Shown: one piece after another, positions 18,679-27,417 of the stretch
How the letters are laid out: every line of letters begins with the position of its first letter
Position numbering within the stretch: position 1 is the first letter of the stretch
Assembly: GCA_030433805.1 (NCBI GenBank)
Contig: JARUXA010000022.1
Span: 1 to 59,911 of the forward strand
Source of the DNA: Sphingomonas sp. PsM26
GTDB taxonomy: Bacteria > Pseudomonadota > Alphaproteobacteria > Sphingomonadales > Sphingomonadaceae
DNA length: 59,911 bases
Direction: 5' to 3'
The notes under the pieces: generated by a model
The model's input: the letters and a program-made list of their open reading frames with translations, nothing else
What the model was told of the DNA's origin: nothing
Database searches by the model: none
Made by a program: the position numbers and the translations under genes

Positions 18679-18927
18679 TCAGCGCCGCGCGACGTGGACA
18701 GCCATGAAGGCGACTGGCAGCGGTTGACCGTCCGCGACCTTGCCCGGCCACGACGCGGCGTTGGCAAGCGTCGAGGCGATCGCATGCTCCTCGTCGGGGC
18801 TGTCGACCGGCAGCACGAACTCCTGTCCGCTCGCCGGCCCCTGCGCCGGGTCGAAGCGACGGATGGTGACGTCGAATTTCGTCAGCTCGGCCGCGGTCCG
18901 GACGGGCACGTTCGCAGACGCGTTCAC
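18679..18927 (-). CDS. hypothetical 82-aa protein
   Basis: GTG start at 18927, overlapping the stop of the upstream 29-codon gene as GTGA. The product is a small soluble protein with a beta-rich middle (KFDVTIRRFDP, QEFVLPVDSPDEEHAIAST) and no membrane segment. The spacing to the cupin is 4 bp, which favours a real member of this operon. I do not recognise the family. Confidence 0.62.
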   Translation of the reverse strand: MNASANVPVRTAAELTKFDVTIRRFDPAQGPASGQEFVLPVDSPDEEHAIASTLANAASWPGKVADGQPLPVAFMAVHVARR

Positions 18928-19013
18928 GCCGCTTCCTCCATCTCGTGCGTCAGCGAGGCCTTGCGGATCGCGCAGACGGTGTTTGCCCTATACCTCAGTA
19001 CATTGGTCGCCAT
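18924..19013 (-). CDS. 29-aa small protein opening the cupin-SDR operon
   Basis: ATG at 19013 follows a strong AGGAGA ribosome site with 5-base spacing. The peptide (starting MATNVLRYRANTVCAIRK) is basic with an acidic tail (MEEAA), one Cys and no hydrophobic segment. Its TGA overlaps the GTG of the next gene (GTGA). This could be a true small protein or a coupling leader peptide. Most gene finders would miss it because of its length. Confidence 0.6.
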   Translation of the reverse strand: MATNVLRYRANTVCAIRKASLTHEMEEAA

Positions 19014-19170
19014 CGGTCTCTCCTGTTTCAGCGCCACTCCGCTGTCCCCGGTTCAACCCTTGGAGACTTCGGCGGGTCCACGGGTTCGGGAGAGTTTTGA
19101 GAGGACGGACGCCGTGCACCACCGTTTAGAAGGTCGCATCGCCTAAAAGCCGCGCGCACGCCCACTAGGG

Positions 19171-19195
19171 AGAACCAGTAGGCCCGTCAGGCGTT
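19171..19195 (+). promoter_or_regulatory. EcfG-like promoter of the TPP enzyme gene
   Basis: AGAAC (19171-19175), 16 bases, CGTT (19192-19195). This matches GGAAC-N16-CGTT with one mismatch in the -35 box. It ends 31 bp before the start codon at 19227. Confidence 0.4.
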
Positions 19196-19226
19196 TGGCA
19201 GATGCCGCTTCAAACAGGATTCTCGT

Positions 19227-21017
19227 ATGACCCGCCTCACCAGCGACTTCTTCGTCGAACGTCTCAAGACGTGGGGCGTGACGCGCATCTACGGCTATTC
19301 AGGCGACGGCATCAACGGCGTGCTCGGCGCCCTCCAGCGCGCGGAGGGTACTGACGGCGAGATCGAGTTCATCCAGGTGCGGCACGAGGAGATGGCCGCC
19401 TTCATGGCGACCGCGCACGCCAAGTTCACCGGCGAGCTGGGCGTGTGCCTCTCGACTGGCGGCCCCGGCGCGACTCACCTCATCACCGGTCTCTACGACG
19501 CCAAGAGCGACCACATGCCGGTCCTCGCAATCGCCGGTCAGGCGGAAACGACGGTGCGCGGCGCAAGCTATCAGCAGGAGCTGAACCTCGACCGCATGTT
19601 CGCCGACGTTGCCGACTTCGTGCAGGAGGCGGTCGCCCCCGCTCAGCTGCGCCACCTGATCGACCGCGGCCTCCGCGTCGCCAAGGCGCGGAACGGCGTC
19701 ACCGTGCTGATCCTGCCCAAGGATGTGCAGGACGAAGCGTGGGAGGAGCCGAAGCGCGCGCACGGCTTCACCCGCTCAGGCCCCGGCTACTCGGCACCGC
19801 GCGTGTTGCCGCACGACGCCGATCTCGCCCGCGCCGCCGAGGTACTGAACGCCGGCCGCAAGGTCGCGCTCCTGATCGGCGCGGGCGCGCGCGACGCCGC
19901 CGACGAGGTCGTCGCGGTCGCCGAGCGGCTGGGCGCAGGCGTCGCCAAGGCGCTGCTCGGCAAGGACGTGCTGCCCGACGACCTGCCCTTCGTCACCGGC
20001 GCAATCGGACTGCTCGGCACGAAACCGTCCTCAGACATGATGGAAGGATGCGATACGCTGCTGATGATCGGCACCGGTTTCCCCTGGGCCGAGTTCCTGC
20101 CCTCCGATGGTCAGGCGCGCGCCGTCCAGATCGACATCGCGCCCGAAATGCTGGGCCTGCGCTATCCGGTCGAGGTGAACCTGCACGGCAATGCCGGAGA
20201 GACGTTGCGCGCGCTGTTGCCGCTGCTCGAGCGGCAGCAGGACCGTGGATGGCAGGACGGCATCGTCGCCGGCATGGACGACTGGCGCGAGACGCTGAAG
20301 GGGCGCGCGATGGCGGAGGCGTCGCCGGTCAATCCGCAGCGCGTCGTGTACGAGATGTCGCCGCGCCTCCCCGCCGACGCGATCGTCACGTCGGATTCCG
20401 GATCGTGTGCCAATTGGTACGCGCGTGACTGGCAGGTGAAGCGCGGCCAGCGCGGATCGCTATCGGGCGGACTCGCCTCGATGGGTGCCGCAGTCCCGTA
20501 CGCGATCGCCGCCAAGTTCGCGCACCCGACCAAGCCCGTGGTGGCGCTGGTCGGCGATGGGGCCATGCAGATGAACAACATGGCCGAGCTCATCACCGTC
20601 CAGAAATACTGGCAGCGCTGGGCCGACCCGCGACTAGTCGTTTGCGTCTTCAACAACGAGGATCTGAACGAGGTGACGTGGGAACAGCGGATCATGGAGG
20701 GCAACCCGCGCTTCCCAACGACACAGGCGCTGCCCAACGTTCCCTATGCGCAGTTCGCCGAGATGCTCGGGCTGACGGGAATCTTCGTCGACGACCCTGC
20801 CGCGCTCGGTGACGCCTGGGATCGGGCGCTCGCCGCTGATCGGCCGGTCGTGCTGGAAGTGAAGACCGACCCCAACGTCGCACCACTGCCGCCGCATGTC
20901 ACGCTGGAACAGGCCAAGGCATTCGTTACATCAATGGCAAAGGGTGATCGTGGTGCGGTAAAGGTGATCGCCGATACCGCCCGGCAAATCGTCGGTGGTA
21001 TCCGCGAGCAGCTTTGA
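19227..21017 (+). CDS. thiamine pyrophosphate-requiring enzyme, pyruvate oxidase/acetolactate synthase superfamily
   Basis: 596-aa three-domain TPP enzyme. The catalytic Glu is in VRHEEMAAF (residue about 54). The central domain has GAGARDAADE. The C-terminal domain has the TPP/Mg motif GDGAMQMNNMAE through to FNNEDLNEVTWEQR. Length and GYSGDGINGVLGAL at the N-terminus fit the PoxB-like group labelled thiamine pyrophosphate-requiring protein rather than biosynthetic acetolactate synthase, and there is no small regulatory subunit nearby. It probably decarboxylates pyruvate or a related 2-oxo acid. It has its own promoter motif and lies alone between two redox operons. Confidence 0.88.
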   Translation: MTRLTSDFFVERLKTWGVTRIYGYSGDGINGVLGALQRAEGTDGEIEFIQVRHEEMAAFMATAHAKFTGELGVCLSTGGPGATHLITGLYDAKSDHMPVLAIAGQAETTVRGASYQQELNLDRMFADVADFVQEAVAPAQLRHLIDRGLRVAKARNGVTVLILPKDVQDEAWEEPKRAHGFTRSGPGYSAPRVLPHDADLARAAEVLNAGRKVALLIGAGARDAADEVVAVAERLGAGVAKALLGKDVLPDDLPFVTGAIGLLGTKPSSDMMEGCDTLLMIGTGFPWAEFLPSDGQARAVQIDIAPEMLGLRYPVEVNLHGNAGETLRALLPLLERQQDRGWQDGIVAGMDDWRETLKGRAMAEASPVNPQRVVYEMSPRLPADAIVTSDSGSCANWYARDWQVKRGQRGSLSGGLASMGAAVPYAIAAKFAHPTKPVVALVGDGAMQMNNMAELITVQKYWQRWADPRLVVCVFNNEDLNEVTWEQRIMEGNPRFPTTQALPNVPYAQFAEMLGLTGIFVDDPAALGDAWDRALAADRPVVLEVKTDPNVAPLPPHVTLEQAKAFVTSMAKGDRGAVKVIADTARQIVGGIREQL

Positions 21018-21176
21018 CCCGCTCGAGGCATTCGCCAGTTGTTCTTAGCTTTCCCGATTTTGCCATTCGTTCCACGTCGCGGCATCGGCAGGGGGCATTG
21101 AGCGCTCGACACACTCCGTGTCGCCTATACAATGGCTACGCGCTTCCGCGTGGCGCTTGGGCGACGGAGAACCGAG

Positions 21177-23483
21177 ATGAGTGATCCCAACACCGACACC
21201 GACGAGGATACCGTCCATTATTCCGGGTCGTCCGGCGGCTTTGGGTCGGTCATCGGCATGGCCAAGGTGTTCGCACGTGAGCTGTCTTCCCCGGGTACGC
21301 TCGACACACTGCGCCGCCAGAACAAGCCGGAAGGCTACATGTGTTCGTCCTGTGCCTGGGCAAAGCCGCCTGAGCCCCACACGTTCGAGTTTTGCGAGAA
21401 CGGTGCCAAGGCGACGATCTGGGATTTGACGCGCGATCGCTGTACGCCCGACTTCTTTGCCAAGCACACCGTCGCCGAACTACGCGGATGGGCGGATTTC
21501 GACTTGGAAATGCAGGGAAGGCTCACCGCGCCGATGCGCTACGACGCGGCGAGCGACTGCTACGTCGAGTGCGGTTGGAACGAGGCCTTCGCCGGCATTG
21601 CGGCCGAACTGAAGCAAGTCGATCCGAAGTCGGTGGTGTTCTACGCCTCGGGCAAGGCGTCGTTGGAAACCAGCTATCTCTATGCGCTGCTGGCGCGGGC
21701 CTATGGCAACAACAACCTGCCCGACAGCTCCAACATGTGCCACGAAACGACCTCGGTTGCCTTGAAGAAGGTGACGGGATCGCCGGTCGGCACCTGCACG
21801 CTCCAGGATTTCGATCATTGCGACGCAATCTTCTACTTTGGGCAAAATCCCGGAACCAATAGCCCGCGCTTCCTCCACCCGTTGCAGGAGGCGGTAAAGC
21901 GCGGGTGCAAGATCATCGTCTTCAACCCGGTTAAGGAAGTCGGGCTGATGCGATTCATCAACCCGCAAAACCCAATTCAGATGCTGTCGCAGAAGCCAAC
22001 TGAGCTGGCGCACCAGTACCTTCAGGTGCGTCCTGGCGGCGACATCGCGGCCATCATGGGTGTGGTGAAACGGGTGCTGGAGCGTGACGAGATGGCGCTC
22101 GCCGCTGGCAAGCCCAGCATCCTAGATCCTAGCTTCATCGAGCAACATACCTCCGGCTGGGAAGCTTTTCGCGACAAGGCGTGGGCGACTGAGTGGGCTG
22201 ATATCGAGGAGCATTCCGGGCTGCAGCGGGCCGATCTGGAGGCGGCGGGCGACGTCTATGTCGGTGCGGAGAAGGTCATCTCCGTCTATGGCATGGGGCT
22301 GACCCAGCACGTCCATGGATCGCAGAGCATCCAGATGATGGTCAACCTGATGCTGATGCGCGGCAACATCGGCAAGCAGGGCGCGGGCGTAAACCCGGTG
22401 CGCGGCCATTCCAACGTGCAGGGCCAGCGCACCGTTGGCATTTCCGAGAAGCCCGAGCTGGTGCCGCTCGACAAGATCCAGTCGCAGTTCGGCTTCGACC
22501 CACCGCGCGACAAGGGCCTGACCACCGTTGATGCGTGCGAGGGGATCAAGGACAAGTCGGTCCGCGGTTTCATCAGCCTCGGTGGCAACCTCGTCCGCGC
22601 GGTGCCCGATCGCGACGTGATGGAGCCCGCGTGGCAGCGACTCGACTTTACCGTTTTCGTCGGGACCAAGCTCAATCGCAGCCACCTGATCCACGGCAAG
22701 GTGTCCTACCTGCTTCCTTGCCTGGCGCGGCCGGAGGAGGATGTGCAGGCCACCGGCCCTCAGTCGGTGTCGATCGAGGACAGTTTCAGCCACATCTACG
22801 GTTCGCGCGGCAAGCGGTCGCCCGCATCCCCGGACCTTCTGTCCGAGCTGGCCATAGTCGCGGGGATTGCCAAGGCGCTATTGCCGGCTAATCCGAAGCT
22901 GCTTTGGGACGAATGGACCGGCGACTATGCGTTGGTACGCGATGCGATTGCGGAGACCTACCCGGAGGAGTTCCACGACTTCAACGACCGGATGTGGAAG
23001 GCCGGCGGCTTCTACCGCGGCAACTCGGCGCACGAGCGGATTTGGAAGACGGAGACGGGCAAGGCGATGTTCACCGTTCCAACTGTGCTTTCGGCGGTCG
23101 GCGTGCCGGGCGGCGACGGACGCTTCCACCTCATCACCATGCGGTCGAACGACCAGTTCAACACAACAATCTACGGTATGGACGACCGCCTGCGTGGGAT
23201 TAACGGTTCGCGCACCGTTTTGCTCATCAACCCCGAAGACATGAAGCGGCAGGGCCTGAGCGAGGGCGATGTCGTGGCGCTGATCGGCGATGCGGGCGAC
23301 GACGTGCGGCGCGAGGTTACGGGGCTGACCGTCACACCCTTCGACCTGCCGGACGGTTGCCTGGGCGGCTATTACCCCGAAATGAACCCGCTCGTTCCTC
23401 TGTGGTACCACGACAAGGCATCGAAGACCCCGGCGTCCAAGGGCGTTCCGGTGCGGATCGATCGCGCCTCGCCCGTCGCTTGA
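21177..23483 (+). CDS. ydeP: FdhF/YdeP-type molybdopterin oxidoreductase
   Basis: 768-aa bis-molybdopterin-guanine-dinucleotide protein. Start at 21177 has a GGAGA ribosome site; the in-frame ATG at 21132 lacks one. The N-terminal Cys cluster MCSSCAWAKP...EFCENGAKA matches YdeP, followed by catalytic-domain segments (NNNLPDSSNMCHETTS, YFGQNPGTNSPR, VRGHSNVQGQRTVG) and the C-terminal cofactor domain (RSNDQFNTTIYG). E. coli YdeP contributes to acid resistance; its substrate is unsettled. The stop overlaps the cyoA start (TTGA), so this gene leads an operon with a quinol oxidase. That arrangement suggests that the electrons may go to quinone (inference). Confidence 0.9.
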   Translation: MSDPNTDTDEDTVHYSGSSGGFGSVIGMAKVFARELSSPGTLDTLRRQNKPEGYMCSSCAWAKPPEPHTFEFCENGAKATIWDLTRDRCTPDFFAKHTVAELRGWADFDLEMQGRLTAPMRYDAASDCYVECGWNEAFAGIAAELKQVDPKSVVFYASGKASLETSYLYALLARAYGNNNLPDSSNMCHETTSVALKKVTGSPVGTCTLQDFDHCDAIFYFGQNPGTNSPRFLHPLQEAVKRGCKIIVFNPVKEVGLMRFINPQNPIQMLSQKPTELAHQYLQVRPGGDIAAIMGVVKRVLERDEMALAAGKPSILDPSFIEQHTSGWEAFRDKAWATEWADIEEHSGLQRADLEAAGDVYVGAEKVISVYGMGLTQHVHGSQSIQMMVNLMLMRGNIGKQGAGVNPVRGHSNVQGQRTVGISEKPELVPLDKIQSQFGFDPPRDKGLTTVDACEGIKDKSVRGFISLGGNLVRAVPDRDVMEPAWQRLDFTVFVGTKLNRSHLIHGKVSYLLPCLARPEEDVQATGPQSVSIEDSFSHIYGSRGKRSPASPDLLSELAIVAGIAKALLPANPKLLWDEWTGDYALVRDAIAETYPEEFHDFNDRMWKAGGFYRGNSAHERIWKTETGKAMFTVPTVLSAVGVPGGDGRFHLITMRSNDQFNTTIYGMDDRLRGINGSRTVLLINPEDMKRQGLSEGDVVALIGDAGDDVRREVTGLTVTPFDLPDGCLGGYYPEMNPLVPLWYHDKASKTPASKGVPVRIDRASPVA

Positions 23484-24355
23484 ACGGGTTGGCGCGACGA
23501 CGAACGATTGCGGCACTGGTGGGCATCGTGCTGTCCGCGGCGCTTGGTGGGTGCGCGGCTCTCGACCACGGCTTCCTCGCCGCCGCTGGACCGGTGGCGG
23601 GAGAACAGCGTGAGCTGTTCTGGATCGTGGCGGCGATACTCACCTTCGTAGCGGGACCAGTGCTGATACTGACCCCAATCATCGCCTGGCATTACCGGCA
23701 GAGCAATACGGACGACGCTTACAGGCCTGAATGGAACTTCTCCTGGACGCTGGAGGGCTTCATCTGGATCCCGCCGATGCTGATCGTGGCCCTGCTGGCG
23801 GTGCTACTTTGGAGCTATACGCATCGGCTCGACCCATATCGTCCGATCGGCGGCCGTTCGCCGTTAGATGTTCAAGTAATCGCCTCCGATTGGAAGTGGC
23901 TCTTCATCTACCCCGAAACGGGCGTGGCAAGCGTTGATCAACTGGTATTGCCGGTAGGGCGCCCCATCCGCCTTACCCTAAGCAGTACAACTGTGATGCA
24001 GTCGCTGATGATCCCGCGTCTGACCGGACAGATCTACACCATGGCGGGCATGACCACCCACCTCAACCTGCGCGCCGACCAAGCCGGGCGCTACCGCGGA
24101 AAGAACATGCAATACAACGGCCGCGGCTTTCCGCATCAGTCCTTCACGGTCGTCGCCGTCGACGAAGCGGGGTTCGAGCGCTGGCTGAGGCGCGCGCGCC
24201 GTGCCCCCGACCTCCAGCCATCCGCGCGCGCTTTGCTGTACGGGCGGGCGACGGTTCCGGTCCCCCTCACCTACTCGCACGTCCCATCCGGCTTCTTCGC
24301 CTCCGTCGTTGTCGCGAGTGGCCGTACTAACCACGCGCACGGGACCGGCAGGTGA
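23480..24355 (+). CDS. cyoA: cytochrome bo3 ubiquinol oxidase subunit II
   Basis: 291-aa lipoprotein subunit. TTG start at 23480 overlaps the ydeP stop and gives a lipoprotein signal with lipobox LGGC (Cys25). Two membrane helices follow (LFWIVAAILTFVAGPVLILTP and a second near 90-110), then the periplasmic cupredoxin domain with WKWLFIYPE. The Cu-A Cys/His ligands of cytochrome c oxidases are missing, as expected for a quinol oxidase. Slightly shorter than E. coli CyoA (315). Overlaps cyoB by GTGA. Confidence 0.88.
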   Translation: MNGLARRRTIAALVGIVLSAALGGCAALDHGFLAAAGPVAGEQRELFWIVAAILTFVAGPVLILTPIIAWHYRQSNTDDAYRPEWNFSWTLEGFIWIPPMLIVALLAVLLWSYTHRLDPYRPIGGRSPLDVQVIASDWKWLFIYPETGVASVDQLVLPVGRPIRLTLSSTTVMQSLMIPRLTGQIYTMAGMTTHLNLRADQAGRYRGKNMQYNGRGFPHQSFTVVAVDEAGFERWLRRARRAPDLQPSARALLYGRATVPVPLTYSHVPSGFFASVVVASGRTNHAHGTGR

Positions 24356-26438
24356 GCGGCCCCGTGCTCCCCGCGCTGCTCGGCCGTTTCGAATGGCACG
24401 ATCTGCCCTTCGTGCGCGCATGGCAGGAGCCGACGATCAGCGAGATCATCGGCGCGGGTGCCGGCGGGCTCGTCATCGTCGGCGCCCTCGCCGTTGCGAT
24501 GCTACTGACCGTCACGGGGCGCTGGCGCTGGCTGTGGAGCGAGTGGCTGACCAGCCTCGACCACAAGAAGATCGGTGTCATGTACGTTGTGCTCGCCTTC
24601 GTGATGCTGTCGCGCGCGCTGATCGAGGCGGTGCTGATGCGAATGCAGCAGGCCGCCGCGATCGGGCAGCCGGGATTCCTGTCGGACGAGCATTTTGCGC
24701 AGCTGTTCTCGACCCATGGGTCGATCATGATTTTCTTCATGGCAATGCCGTTCCTCACCGGCCTCATGAACTACATCGTCCCGCTCCAGCTCGGCGCCCG
24801 CGACATTGCGTTTCCTTGGGCAAATTCGGTCGGGCTCGCGCTGACCGCAGGCGGCGCGGGGTTGATGATGGTCAGCCTCGTCGTGGGGCAGTTCTCCACC
24901 GGTGGCTGGAGCGGCTATCCGCCCTATACCGGCCTCGCCTTCAGCCCCGATGTCGGGCCGGATTATTGGATTTGGGCGGTGACGCTCGGGTCGCTCGGTT
25001 CGACGATCGCGGGGATCAACGTCGCCGTCACGATCTACAAGCTGCGCTGTCCGGGCATGACGTTCATGCGTCTGCCAATGTTCTGCTGGACGAGCCTGTG
25101 CACCGCGATCCTGATGATCTTCGCCATGCCGCCGCTGACCGTTGCCACCGCGCTGCTTGCCCTCGACCGCTATCTGGGGTTCCACTTTTTCACCAATGAT
25201 CTCGGCGGCAACATGATGAACTTCGCCAATTTGTTTTGGCTGTTCGGTCATCCGAGGTCTACATCCTCATCCTGCCGGCGTTCGGCGTGTATTCCGAAGT
25301 GGTGTCCACCTTCTCGACTAAGTCGCTTTACGGTTACACATCACTGGTGATCGCCACAATGACGATCGCGGTGCTGAGCTTCACCGTCTGGGTCCACCAC
25401 TTCTTTACCATGGGCCAGTCGGCGAACGTCAACGCGGTGTTCGGCATCGCGACCATGACGATCGGCATCCCCACCGGCGTCAAGATCTATGATTGGATCT
25501 GGACCATGTTCCGCGGCGAGGTGCGCTTCACCGTGCCGATGCTCTATGCGCTCGCCTTCATGATGACGTTCGTGCTTGGCGGGTTGACCGGTATCGTGCT
25601 GGCAATCCCGCCGCTCGATTACGTGTTCCACAACACGCTGTTCCTGGTCGCGCATTTCCACAACATGCTGATTCCCGGCATGCTCTACGGGATGCTCGCC
25701 GCCTATACCTACTGGTTCCCCAAGGCGTTCGGCTTTCGCCTGGACGAGCGCTGGGGGCGGATCGCCTGCGGTTGCTGGGTGGCAGGTTTCTACCTCGCCT
25801 TTATGCCGCTCTATGTACTCGGCGCGAGCGGGATGGCGCGGCGCACCGCCGAAATACTCGAACCGGATTTCCGGCCGTGGCTGTACGTCGCCGGCTTTGG
25901 CGCTTTCGTGCTACTGGCGGCGCTCGCGTCGCTGTTCGTACAATTATGGGTCAGCATCCGCGATCGTGCCACGACGCGGGTAACTGCAAGCGATCCATGG
26001 GACGGACGCGCACTGGAATGGTCAACGTCCGCTCCGCCGCCTGAATATAATTTCGCGGTCCTGCCGGTCGTGACACGGCAGGATGAGTTTTACGAAGCCA
26101 AGCGAGACGCCAATCCATATGCAATCCCGTCACGCTACGATTCAATCGAAGTGCCGCGCGGTAGTGCACTGGGTCCTGCGATCGGGCTTGCCGCAGCAGC
26201 CTGTTGCTTCGGACTCGTCTGGCACATGTGGTGGCTAGCCGTACTCGGTGTGGCAGGGGTTGCGGGAGCTTTGGTTGCGCGTAGCTTCGTTCGCGACACC
26301 AAGCGGGTTATTTCAGCAGCAGAGATCGAGGCAACCGAGCGGTGCTGGCTAACCGCCGTGCACGAACACCGACCCATCCCGCGCCGTCTCGAGCGAACGC
26401 CTACCAATCGCGGTATTGCAGAAGCGGTGCCACAATGA
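24352..26438 (+). pseudogene. cyoB: cytochrome bo3 ubiquinol oxidase subunit I, frameshifted at the Cu-B motif
   Basis: Composite of about 695 residues in two frames. First part (GTG 24352 to about 25254): LDHKKIGVMYV, heme ligand His in FSTHGSIMIFF, and helices up to NLFWLFGHP. Second part: EVYILILPAFGVYSE, VHHFFTMG, HNTLFLVAHFHNML and the C-terminus. The join is at the invariant HPEVY motif, whose His binds Cu-B and whose Tyr is cross-linked to it. One G is missing after CATCCG at 25254. Everything else is conserved, so either the mutation is very recent or the base was lost in sequencing. If real, the oxidase cannot be assembled without frameshifting. Confidence 0.9.
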
Positions 26439-27055
26439 GCCGGTCTGCACATGCCGGCATTACCCTAGGTAGCGAGGGTGAAGCCCACCATCCCAAAGCC
26501 GAGCAAGACCTATTTGGGTTTTGGGTTTTCCTCATGAGCGACGCAGTGATCTTCGCGCTGCTGTTCGCCACCTACGGCGCGATGCTTGGTGGAACGGCTG
26601 GCGGACCGACCCCACGCGACTTGTTCGAGTTGAAACCGACGCTGATCGAGACGGCGGTATTGCTCGCCAGCAGCTTTACCTGGGGCATGGCATCGATAGC
26701 ACTCAAATATCGCGATGCACGGCCGTGGCTGCTCGGGTGGATGGGGCTGACGCTGACCCTCGGCGTTACCTTCCTGACGATGGAGGCGCACGACTTCGCG
26801 ACGATGTTCGAGAAAGGCGCCTATCCAACCCGTAGCGGTTTTCTGTCAGCCTTCTTCGCGCTGGTGCCGTTGCATGGGCTACACGTTCTCGCCGGATGCG
26901 TGTGGATCGTCGTGATGGCGGTGCAGGTAATCATAATCGGTCCCGACGACCGCACCCGGACCAACCTCCTGCGGCTTGGACTGTTCTGGCACTTCCTCGA
27001 CATCGTCTGGATCGCGATCTTCTCGACCGTCTACCTGCAAGGCCTCGCACCATGA
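26435..27055 (+). CDS. cyoC: cytochrome bo3 ubiquinol oxidase subunit III
   Basis: 206-aa integral membrane subunit with five helices. Family segments FGFWVFLMSDAVIFALLFATY, the helix with HDFATMFEKGAYPT and FFALVPLHGLHVLAG are clear, ending in HFLDIVWIAIFSTVYL. ATGA overlap with cyoB. Length equals E. coli CyoC (204). Confidence 0.93.
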   Translation: MSRSAHAGITLGSEGEAHHPKAEQDLFGFWVFLMSDAVIFALLFATYGAMLGGTAGGPTPRDLFELKPTLIETAVLLASSFTWGMASIALKYRDARPWLLGWMGLTLTLGVTFLTMEAHDFATMFEKGAYPTRSGFLSAFFALVPLHGLHVLAGCVWIVVMAVQVIIIGPDDRTRTNLLRLGLFWHFLDIVWIAIFSTVYLQGLAP

Positions 27056-27354
27056 GCGATCGCGCGCGAGAGACATGGGGCTATGTCGCGGGCCTGCTGC
27101 TAGCCGTGCTACTCACCGGTGCCGCCTTCGCCGCAGTACGATGGCCAGAGACGTTCGGTGCGCGCACCTTTGCGTTCGTCTGCGCGCTCGGCCTGATCCA
27201 GGCGGTCCTGCAGTTCCGCTTCTTCCTTCACGTCCGCCTGCGCGGCTCGGCGCGCGACGACCTTCTTTTGCTATTATTCTCCTCGCTGATCATCCTGCTG
27301 ATGGTTGCAGGCACGCTCGTCCTGATGGCAAACCTCCGTAATCGTATGATGTGA
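27052..27354 (+). CDS. cyoD: cytochrome bo3 ubiquinol oxidase subunit IV
   Basis: 100-aa subunit with three helices (VAGLLLAVLLTGAAFAAV, FAFVCALGLIQAVLQFRFFL and LLLLLFSSLIILLMVAGTLV). The QFRFFLH segment is typical of CyoD. Overlaps cyoC by ATGA. The heme O synthase gene cyoE, often next, is absent; an insertion sequence starts 64 bp downstream instead. Confidence 0.9.
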   Translation: MSDRARETWGYVAGLLLAVLLTGAAFAAVRWPETFGARTFAFVCALGLIQAVLQFRFFLHVRLRGSARDDLLLLLFSSLIILLMVAGTLVLMANLRNRMM

Positions 27355-27357
27355 CCC

Positions 27358-27414
27358 GGATGCTACGAGACGCTCAGCCTCGACGCGATCATTGACGACC
27401 ATCTTGTAGCATCC
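27358..27414 (+). terminator. inverted repeat after the cyo operon
   Basis: GGATGCTAC (27358-27366) and GTAGCATCC (27406-27414) are a perfect 9-bp inverted repeat with a 39-base spacer, just 3 bp after the cyoD stop. There is no T-run, and the loop is long. It may help end transcription or protect the mRNA 3' end; this is only a suggestion. Confidence 0.3.
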
Positions 27415-27417
27415 GCC

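Noticed and set aside
27358..27414. GGATGCTAC/GTAGCATCC as an integron attC site or an IS target duplication
   Set aside because: It lacks the conserved R'/R core GTTRRRY and is wholly outside the element ends, so only a weak terminator-like reading was kept.
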